DNA of 64,000 bases, from contig CAZAYP010000020.1 in assembly GCA_964489425.1 (NCBI GenBank), positions 1-64,000 of the forward strand, read 5' to 3'. The notes under the pieces are model-generated. The model ran no database searches. It was not told where the DNA came from and saw only the letters and a list, made by a program, of their open reading frames with translations. The position numbers were made by a program, and so were the translations under genes. Each line of letters opens with the position of its first letter. The stretch's first letter is position 1. The stretch is from CAZAYP01 sp964489425 [NCBI: uncultured Verrucomicrobiota bacterium]. GTDB taxonomy: Bacteria; Verrucomicrobiota; Kiritimatiellia; RZYC01. This document shows, one piece after another, positions 53,541 through 61,000 of the stretch.

Positions 53541-53942
53541 CTAGCCGGGAGCCGATCCCGCGGCGGCAGCCGATTTTTTGCGTTGCCACAGCTCCAGCAC
53601 TTCAACAATTTTTTCGCGGTTGATCACTTTTTCAAAAAACATGTCCGCGCCCGCGGCCAGCAGGCGATCCCGGATGGTCTTCTGGGCATTGGACGTCAGG
53701 ATCACCACGACTGCATCCCGCGGCACCTGGGAGCGGATGCGGCTGAACACCTCCTCGCCATTGATGCCGGGCAGCAGGTAATCGAGGAAGCATATGTCCG
53801 GCTGTTCGCGGGCATACATCTCCACGGCCGTTTCGCCGGAGTCGGCCTCAACCACGTCCCACGGCTCTTGCATCGCTTCGGCCAGCACGCTGCGGATCTT
53901 GCGGCGGGCAAACATGGAATCGTCCACCAGCATGATTTTCAT
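53541..53942 (-). CDS. CheY-like single-domain response regulator
   Basis: This 133-aa receiver domain starts at ATG 53942. IMLVDDS supplies the acidic pair, CFLDYLLPGINGEEV the phospho-acceptor Asp, VVILTSNAQ the conserved Thr, and FFEKVINREK the Lys. There is no output domain, so it acts by binding a partner, as CheY does. Start and the cheC-like stop overlap by 4 nt; the kinase follows 9 nt downstream. The order phosphatase, receiver and kinase suggests one phosphorylation circuit. Confidence 0.9.
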   Translation of the reverse strand: MKIMLVDDSMFARRKIRSVLAEAMQEPWDVVEADSGETAVEMYAREQPDICFLDYLLPGINGEEVFSRIRSQVPRDAVVVILTSNAQKTIRDRLLAAGADMFFEKVINREKIVEVLELWQRKKSAAAAGSAPG

Positions 53943-54523
53943 AACTGCTCCATGTTGCGCGCCAGCGCGAGGATGTCGGAATAATGCAAGACCAGCAAGA
54001 CTTTGCCGTTGATAGTGACGCCCTTCACCGCGAAGACACATTCCCCCACGCACAGCAGGTCATCCTCCGGCTGGGCAAGCGGTGAAAAAATGTTCTCCTC
54101 GAACAACACCCGGGGTATGTTGCTTTCGACTTCCGCGCCCATGTATTCGGCAAAGGCAGAAAAGATGGCGCTCAGCAGGATGTTGCCGACTTCGGTCAAG
54201 GCGTCCAGCTCCAACACCTCGTAGGTGCGCTCTTCGCTGAGCTCGCGTTCGAGCAGAATATTCAGCAACGTCTGGGTTTCCGGCAACGGGAACGAGACCA
54301 CCCCAACCCCGGTAACGCCCCCCGTGAAGGCGGTCTGCAGGTTGACATAGCTGTTGACGCCCTGCGTAAAATGGTCGGCAAACTGGCTCGCGGGAATAAA
54401 CAGCAGGCGGGGCATGGCCACGATGATTTCACGGTTCAACAGTTCGGAAAACCGCACCGAAGCCCGTCCGATGCCGATATTGACCAGCTCGGTCAGCAAA
54501 TCCTTGATTTCAGGCGCAATCAT
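53939..54523 (-). CDS. cheC: CheC-type phosphatase
   Basis: This 194-aa protein carries both phosphatase signatures of CheC, of the form D/S-xxx-E-xx-N-x22-P. The first is at Asp8, Glu12, Asn15 and Pro38 (DLLTELVNIGIGRAS). The second lies in LDALTEVGNILLSAIFSAFA with its Pro in ESNIPRVL. Both are complete, including the exact 22-residue spacing. CheC dephosphorylates CheY-type receivers; the next gene encodes one. There is no chemoreceptor, CheA, CheW, CheD or flagellar gene in the window, so this is probably a non-chemotaxis circuit. Confidence 0.85.
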   Translation of the reverse strand: MIAPEIKDLLTELVNIGIGRASVRFSELLNREIIVAMPRLLFIPASQFADHFTQGVNSYVNLQTAFTGGVTGVGVVSFPLPETQTLLNILLERELSEERTYEVLELDALTEVGNILLSAIFSAFAEYMGAEVESNIPRVLFEENIFSPLAQPEDDLLCVGECVFAVKGVTINGKVLLVLHYSDILALARNMEQL

Positions 54524-54570
54524 GCTGTTCCTTCCGACGGTTACCTGTACGCCGCATTAGTCAACTCTCC

Positions 54571-55248
54571 TCAAGCGTCGCTGCCTTGCGGTACCGCGAC
54601 GAGGGTCGGTACGCGGGGCCAGTCGCGGGATCGGGCCAGCGCGCTGAGCGTGGCCGCCCCATGATCCCAAAGCTCGTTGCCGATTCGCTGCGCCTGGGCT
54701 GGCGGGAATACGCGCGCCAGCCACGGGCGCCACCCGCGCCACCCAAGCGTGTCTGCGCCGCGCGTGCCGTCCCAGGCTCCGGCCAGGCGTTTGACCAGGT
54801 CTTCCACCACGCGGAACACCAGCAGTTCCATCGGCGGCACCAGGCCGGCGGGCAGGCGGGCAAAGTCGATTACCCACACCGGCTGGACGTGCAGCGTGCG
54901 CCAGGATGTGATGTAAAACACGCGTTCACGAACCAGCCTCCAGAAGACCGTGTCGCCGGCGGCGCGCGCCAGGTCCGGCGACCAGGGTTGGCGGCCGTTC
55001 AGCGCCATGACCTGCTCGGCGGCCCGCGCCTCGCCCAGGCGCCAGAGCGCCAGGGCCGACAGCCAGCGCAGATCCGCCAGGCCGGGCAGCCGGGGCATTC
55101 GATCGCAGAACGCGGCCACGGCCTGAACGATGTCCGTGGTCCAGTCATCGGACCGGCCGGCGACCGCAAGCGCCTCGGCCACCTCGTCCCGGATGACGAG
55201 CCAGGGTGTGGCGCCGGCCGCTTCGGTTTCTGTGGCCAGCCAGATCAT
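54571..55248 (-). CDS. hypothetical protein downstream of nrdR
   Basis: This 225-aa protein starts with ATG overlapping the nrdR stop by 4 nt, so it is co-translated with nrdR. It is helix-rich with many Trp and Arg (LADLRWLSALALWRLGEARA, FWRLVRERVFYITSWRTLHV) and has no signal peptide or recognised motif. The gap to the cheC-like gene is 47 nt. The function is unknown; the coupling with nrdR is either functional or a simple overlap. Confidence 0.5.
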   Translation of the reverse strand: MIWLATETEAAGATPWLVIRDEVAEALAVAGRSDDWTTDIVQAVAAFCDRMPRLPGLADLRWLSALALWRLGEARAAEQVMALNGRQPWSPDLARAAGDTVFWRLVRERVFYITSWRTLHVQPVWVIDFARLPAGLVPPMELLVFRVVEDLVKRLAGAWDGTRGADTLGWRGWRPWLARVFPPAQAQRIGNELWDHGAATLSALARSRDWPRVPTLVAVPQGSDA

Positions 55249-55700
55249 TCGCGCTCGATCAAGCCTTCGACTTCGCTGACAAACTGGTTGACGTCACGGA
55301 AGCGGCGATACACCGAGGCGAAGCGGACATACGCCACCTCGTCGAGCTTTTCCAGGCGGTCCATGATTTTCTTGCCGATCGCCGTGCTGGGCACCTCGCG
55401 CTCAAATTCGGAATCCAGTTCGCTGATGACCGTGTCGACGATGCCTTCGATCTGCTGGATGCTGATCGGCCGTTTTTCACAAGCGCGCTGGACGCCGTTG
55501 AGCATTTTCTGGCGGTCCAGTTCTTCGTGGCGGCCGTCGCGCTTGATGATGCGCAGGTTGGATTTCACCACCTGCTCGTAGGTGGTGAACCGATAGTCGC
55601 ATTTGATGCATACGCGCCGGCGGCGGATGGCATCGCCATTCTGCACCGTCCGGCTGTCAATCACCTTGTCATCCAGCATACTGCATTTGGGGCATCGCAT
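55245..55700 (-). CDS. nrdR: transcriptional regulator NrdR
   Basis: This 151-aa repressor of ribonucleotide reductase genes starts at ATG 55700 with AGGAG 7 nt upstream; the longer frame is not coding. It has a zinc ribbon (MRCPKCSMLDDKVIDSR, then RRVCIKCDYRFTTYEQ) and an ATP-cone (IIKRDGRHEELDRQKMLNGV onwards) that senses ATP/dATP. Two good matches to the 16-bp NrdR box lie 57-102 bp upstream and overlap its promoter, so it is likely self-regulated. No nrd structural gene is in the window. Confidence 0.93.
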   Translation of the reverse strand: MRCPKCSMLDDKVIDSRTVQNGDAIRRRRVCIKCDYRFTTYEQVVKSNLRIIKRDGRHEELDRQKMLNGVQRACEKRPISIQQIEGIVDTVISELDSEFEREVPSTAIGKKIMDRLEKLDEVAYVRFASVYRRFRDVNQFVSEVEGLIERE

Positions 55701-55755
55701 CCTGTTTCTCCTGCGCCTGTTCCTGCTATTACACGACCGCGCCAACACGATCAAC

Positions 55756-55802
55756 CATCTAAATATAGATGTGGATGGAAATAAACACCCCATATATTGG
55801 GG
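55756..55802. promoter_or_regulatory. tandem NrdR boxes upstream of nrdR
   Basis: The NrdR consensus is a 16-bp palindrome with core CwAtATaTwG. Box 1 at 55756-55771 is CATCTAAATATAGATG; its core CTAAATATAG matches 9 of 10. Box 2 at 55787-55802 is ACCCCATATATTGGGG; its core CCATATATTG matches 9 of 10 and is itself a palindrome. The centres are 31 bp apart, three helical turns, the spacing known for cooperative NrdR binding. Confidence 0.75.
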
Positions 55803-55808
55803 TGTCAA
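55780..55808 (-). promoter_or_regulatory. nrdR: sigma-70 promoter of nrdR
   Basis: On the minus strand TTGACA (55808-55803) is a perfect -35. It is followed 17 bp later by TTTATT (55785-55780), a 4-of-6 match to the -10. NrdR box 2 fills the spacer and box 1 lies just downstream of the transcription start, so NrdR binding would block initiation. Confidence 0.65.
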
Positions 55809-55835
55809 GATGGATTCGCAAGTTTTTGGGCGGAA

Positions 55836-58010
55836 TCAGTCCACGACGATGGACACGCGGTCCTGGCGGCCGTCGCGGTCGCAACAGACGAAGGTCCATG
55901 ACCCGGGCGCCAGCGACCAGAACAGGGGCGCGTCGGCCCGGGCCTGCCGCCAGAACCGGCCGTTCACAAACCAGTACAGGTCGGTGCCGGGATCGGGGTG
56001 CGTGACGCTCAGCGCCAGTTGCTGGTTCAGCGTTTCCATGCCTTGCAGGCATCGGTACTGGGCCCCGTTGGCGGGCGCCACGATGGCCAGCGCGGATGCT
56101 GGGTTGGCCGTGTTGCCGGTCGCGGCAGGTGTTGCCTGCGCGTCCGCGCAGGCCGGGCAAAGCGCGTTGGGGGCGATGCCGGGCTGGTACCAATCTTCCG
56201 TGGCCGTGGCGCACCACGGGCCCGGCGGCAGGCCGGATGCCACGCACACGTCGCGCCGGCGCAGGTTGGCCGGGGGCTCGTACCACGGCCCGACACCATC
56301 GGGATACAGGCGGCGGAACAGGTCATACACCAGGGGCGCGGCCAGCACGCCGCCCACGAGCGCCTCGGCGGCCTGGCCATCCGGGTTCCCGAGCCACACG
56401 CCGACCACGTACTCGGGGTTGTAGGCGATGGTCCAGGCGTCGCGGAATCCCGTGGAAGTGCCGGTCTTCCAGGCCATGGGCGGGGCGGCGACCGCCGCGT
56501 TGTGGCCGCACAAGGCGCGCAACCGTTCCTCGCCTTTGAGCATGTCGGCCACCAGGAAGGCGGTGGCCGGCGAGAAAACCGGGGTCGCCTCGGGGTGTGC
56601 GATCCCGGCCAGCGTGGTGAACGGCAGGTACGTTCCGCCGCGCGCCAGGCAGGCATAGGCATTCACCAGGTCCAGCAGCCGAACCTCGCCATCGCCGATC
56701 ACCAACCCGAGGCCGTAATGCTCCGCGGTCTGGTCCAGGGTGTCCAGGCCCAGGCCGCGCAGGTGGGTCAGCAGGCGCGGGATGCCCACCTGCCGGCCGA
56801 GCTTGATGGCCGGGATGTTCAGCGATTGCACCAAGGCCTCGCGCACGGTCACCGGGCCGACAAAGCGCCGGTCGAAGTTCAACGGGTCATACCCGGCGAA
56901 GGCCAGGGGTTCGTCCACGATCGTCGTGGCCGGCGTGCACAGCCCCTGCTCAAGGGCCATGGCATACACGAACGGCTTCAGGGCCGACCCGGGCGAGCGC
57001 GGCCGGGCCGCGGCATTGACCTGGCCCGCATGGCGGGTGTCGTCATAATCCGGCGATCCCACCATGGCCCGCACCGCGCCTGACTCCACCTCGAGGATGA
57101 CGATGGCGGCGCCGTACACCTGCTGGGCGCGCAGCGCGGGCGCCTGGGCTGCCAGCAACTGTTCCGCCGCATGCTGCAAGTCCAGGTCCAGCGTGGTCCG
57201 CACGCGGCCCGCCGGCGCGGTGCGCTGCAGCACAAAGTCACAGAAGTGCGGCGCCAGGAAAGGCCGCGCTGCGCGTGCCAGCACCGGGTCCTGCCGGCTC
57301 GCCTGCGCGGCCTGGGCGGCAGGGATCATGCCCTCGGCCACCATCCGCCCCAGCACGTAGTCGCGCCGCGCGCGGGCCGCGGCGGGGTGCCGGTCCGGTC
57401 GCAGGCGGGCCGGGGCCTGGGGCAACCCCACGACGAGGGCCGCTTCAGCCAGGCTCAGGTCCCGCGCGCTTTTGCTGAAGTACCGCTGGCTGGCCGCTTC
57501 AACGCCCACGAGGTTGCCGCCAAACGGCGCGCGGTTCAGGTATTGCTCCAGGATGGCGCGCTTGGTCACCACGCCCTCCATCTTCAGGGCCGCAACGGCT
57601 TCAACCAGCTTGGTCCACCATGTGCGCGGCCGGGGTTGGTTGAGCTTGATCACCTGGGTGGACAAGGTGGACGCGCCGGACACGATCCGCCCGCTGGCCA
57701 GGTTTTGCAGCACGGCCCGCGCGATGGCGAGGGGGTCGACCCCGGCGTGGCGCCAGAACCGCTGGTCCTCGGCGGCCACCAGGGCCTGGCACACCCAGCT
57801 TTCCGGCGCCGCGGCTACGGGGCGGCAGTCCTGGTCGTCCGGCCCCAGGCGCCAGCGCAGCGGGCGGCCGGCGTAATCCAGCAGCACCGTGGACTGCGGA
57901 TACGGCGCGATGTCCTCCGGTTCAAAGGAGATCCCCATCCACAACCCGACCGGCAAGGCAAGGGTGGCCAGGACCGCCAGCGCGACGCGCCGTGGACGGA
58001 TGCGGCTCAT
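55836..58010 (-). CDS. pbpC: penicillin-binding protein 1C, glycosyltransferase and transpeptidase
   Basis: This 724-aa bifunctional enzyme makes and crosslinks peptidoglycan in the periplasm. An N-terminal anchor is followed by the GT51 domain (AAEDQRFWRHAGVDPLAIAR, GASTLSTQVIKL, RAPFGGNLVG, SLAEAALVVGLPQAP). The transpeptidase part has the SxxK box in RSPGSALKPFVYAM, SLNIPA and the KTG box AWKTGTSTGFRDAW. The C-terminal 80 aa match the BiPBP_C domain of PBP1C. It follows the alpha-2-macroglobulin gene by only 1 nt, the same order as yfhM-pbpC in E. coli. Confidence 0.93.
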   Translation of the reverse strand: MSRIRPRRVALAVLATLALPVGLWMGISFEPEDIAPYPQSTVLLDYAGRPLRWRLGPDDQDCRPVAAAPESWVCQALVAAEDQRFWRHAGVDPLAIARAVLQNLASGRIVSGASTLSTQVIKLNQPRPRTWWTKLVEAVAALKMEGVVTKRAILEQYLNRAPFGGNLVGVEAASQRYFSKSARDLSLAEAALVVGLPQAPARLRPDRHPAAARARRDYVLGRMVAEGMIPAAQAAQASRQDPVLARAARPFLAPHFCDFVLQRTAPAGRVRTTLDLDLQHAAEQLLAAQAPALRAQQVYGAAIVILEVESGAVRAMVGSPDYDDTRHAGQVNAAARPRSPGSALKPFVYAMALEQGLCTPATTIVDEPLAFAGYDPLNFDRRFVGPVTVREALVQSLNIPAIKLGRQVGIPRLLTHLRGLGLDTLDQTAEHYGLGLVIGDGEVRLLDLVNAYACLARGGTYLPFTTLAGIAHPEATPVFSPATAFLVADMLKGEERLRALCGHNAAVAAPPMAWKTGTSTGFRDAWTIAYNPEYVVGVWLGNPDGQAAEALVGGVLAAPLVYDLFRRLYPDGVGPWYEPPANLRRRDVCVASGLPPGPWCATATEDWYQPGIAPNALCPACADAQATPAATGNTANPASALAIVAPANGAQYRCLQGMETLNQQLALSVTHPDPGTDLYWFVNGRFWRQARADAPLFWSLAPGSWTFVCCDRDGRQDRVSIVVD

Positions 58011-58011
58011 C

Positions 58012-61000
58012 TCATTTTTCCACGATCAATTCGCCGCGGCCATGGACGCTGCGGATCTCCGGCGCGTACATGCATTGCGCGCTCAGCGGCGGCACGACGT
58101 AGGCGCCCGGGGTCACCGCGCGCGCGGCGTAGTAGTAACGCCCCTGGCCGCTGAACGGGCCGGTGAATCCCAGCACCCGGTCATCGCGTTGTTCCACGCA
58201 GCGTGGCGCCAAAGTGGCCCGCTGCTGGGCCCACGGCACCAGCGCGGACGTCTTCAGGTTGGCGTTCTCCACCTCGAGCCCGGCCGGCAGCAGATCCTCA
58301 ATCACGATATTATCCACCTGGCTGGCGCTTTCCAGTTCCCATTCCACCACCACGAGATCCCCTTGCCGGAGCACGTTGGTGGCGAGCGGCTCGCCCTGGG
58401 CGTTCAGGAAGCTGCGCCGGACGCGCAGTTGGCTGTCGGCTTCGGGCGTGGCCGCGGTCAAAGGCACGCCCTCGACGCTCCAGCCGTAATACAGCGTGCC
58501 CGGGCCTTCGTTGGTGAACGCGGCCTGGTCCAGGGATGCATCGCTGGCGGTCAGGTGGAGCCCGGTTTTTTGGTCGAACACGGCGGCCGGCCGGCCCGGG
58601 AACGACACGCGGGCCGTGAACGGGCGGGCGGCCACGGCCAGGCGCGCGCAATATTTGCCCAGCGCCATGAGGGCCATGGCGTTTTCCTGCGTGGTCATCC
58701 ACGCGCCATGGCGTTGCAGGGATTCCAGGCGCTTGACCAAGGCCGGGATCCCGGGGTAGTCGGGATCGAAGTCCAGCCACGTGGACAGGAGCAGCGCGGT
58801 ATCCCGCGCGGTGGACGCCAGCGTGTCGCTCAGCTGCTGCTCCGCGGCGGCGCCCTCGGCCATGCCCAGCGCGGACAGCTGGTCCAGCGCGTCGCGCTTG
58901 TGACCTGCCAGCGCCAGCGCGTTGACGAGATGCAGGCGCGAGTCCAGGCCGAGGTGCTCCTGTTGCTCCTGCAGGCGGGCCAGCCAGCCGGCCTCCGCCT
59001 GCCCGGCCAGGGCCAGCACGTAGCTGGCGTAGGCGCGCAGCGCCATGTCGCGTTTCCAGGCCGGGCTGGTGACGCCGGCGGGCTCGGTGTTGCGCGCGAG
59101 CAATCCGCGCAGGTACTTGAGGGCCGCCGCGCGCCGCGCTTCGGGCACCTCGTAGCCGGCCTGCGCGGCCGCCACCAGGAAATGCGCGGCATAGATGGAG
59201 CCCCACTCGTACACGTCGCGCGTGTTGGGCCAGAAGCTGAACCCGCCGCTGTCCTGCTGCATGGACAGCACGCGGTAGATGCCGGCCATCACATAGCGCT
59301 GCACCTGGTCCGGGCTCATGCTGCCGGGCCGGACCTGGTCGGCAAGGTCCTGCAAATAGAGCAGGGGGAACGAAGCCGAGGTGGTTTGCTCCAGGCACCC
59401 GTAGGGATAGTCCAGCAAGGCGTCCAGGCCGCCGCCCAGGCTGACCACCGGAAGGCCCGACGCCCACAGGGTGTATTGCGCGGTGCCCGGCAGCCAGCCG
59501 CCCGGCAACACGATGTCGGCCCCGCCCCCGGGCGGAACGATGCCCGCGCCATACCGGACGCTCATCGCGCTGGCCGGCCGCACGGGCAGCTCGGTTTCCT
59601 CGCTGAACGTTTCAGCGCCCAGCGCCACCTGGACCACCACCGTGGCCACGCCCGCGTCGCCCGGCGCCAGCAGGTCGAAATACCGGGTTTGCCGCGCGCC
59701 GGCGGCCAGCGGCAGGCGGTCCTCGCGCTGCGCCGCGCCCGGCGCGCCCAGCGCCAGCGGACCGCACACGCTGACGTTGATCAGCGCCTCGCCGTCCGCG
59801 CCCGTGTTATTGGCCACATCCACGGGCATGCGGCAACGGTCGCCGGGCGCCAGGAACCGCGGCAGCGACGTCATCACCAGCAGCGGCCGCTTGACCAGGA
59901 CGTCCTGCTGCGCGGATCCATACCGGTCGCGCGCCACGGCCACGGCCATCAGGCGCAGCCGGCCGGTGAATTCGGGCACATCCAGGCTGCACGTCGCCCG
60001 GCCCCGGGCATCCGTGCGCAGCACGCCGGACCACAGCGCCACCGGCTTGAACCGCCGGGCCTGGACCGGGTTGAGCCGGCGCTTGAGGAGCTGGCCCACG
60101 CTGCCTCCGGGGGCGGAGGCGGTCGCATTCAGATCGTCCGCGATCTCCGGCATGAGCAGGGCGTACAGGTCATACAACCAGTCGGCGAGCCCCCGCTGGC
60201 CGATAAAGAAGTCCCGGGGGTTGGGCGTGGCAAAATCGGTGAGCAGGCAGATGCCTTCGTCCACGGCCGCCACGACCACCTCGGCCGCCACGGGTGCGCC
60301 GACCGTGTTGGTGACGGTCACGGCGATGTCCAGGCGCGTGCGCGGCCGGATCTCGCCCGGCGCGCTGATCGCTACGCCCAGTGCGGTCTCGGGCATGTCC
60401 ACCTTGAGGGGAATCGCGCCCACGGCCCGGTGGGCGGACCAGTTCTTCTCCGCGCGGGCCGGCCGCAGCAGGCTGACCGCGCAGTACACGTTGGGCTTGT
60501 AGGCCGTCGTCACGGGCAACAGGACCTCGGCGGTGTTCTTTTCCAGCAAGACCACGCGGTAATCCAACACCCGGTCGGCGAGCACCGTCACCAGCGCCAG
60601 CCCGGCAAACGGGGCCTGCAGCAGGAGGTGCGCGGTTTCGCCCGGCAGGTAGGCGGGTTTATCGAGCTGCATCGTGACCCGGTCCGGCGTTTCCATGGAC
60701 CAGGGCATCCACTCCTGGCCGGACGCGCCCGCGTAAAAGGTTTGGGCCGCGGATACCCCCGTGGCCGGGTCGGTGAACCGGATCAGTTGCTCACCGCTCT
60801 GGGTCGGGGTGAATGCGAAGATGGCCGCACCCTTGCGCAGGGTGAACCGGTCATGGCGGATGGGCTGCACCTGGCGCTCGGAATCGTAAGCGTAGCGGCC
60901 GTTGCTGTCTTTGCGCAGGACCGTGGCCCAGGTGACCGCGCAGATTTCGACCTCCAGCGTGTCCACGTCAGCGGCCGGTTGACCATCGGAAGTGACCACC

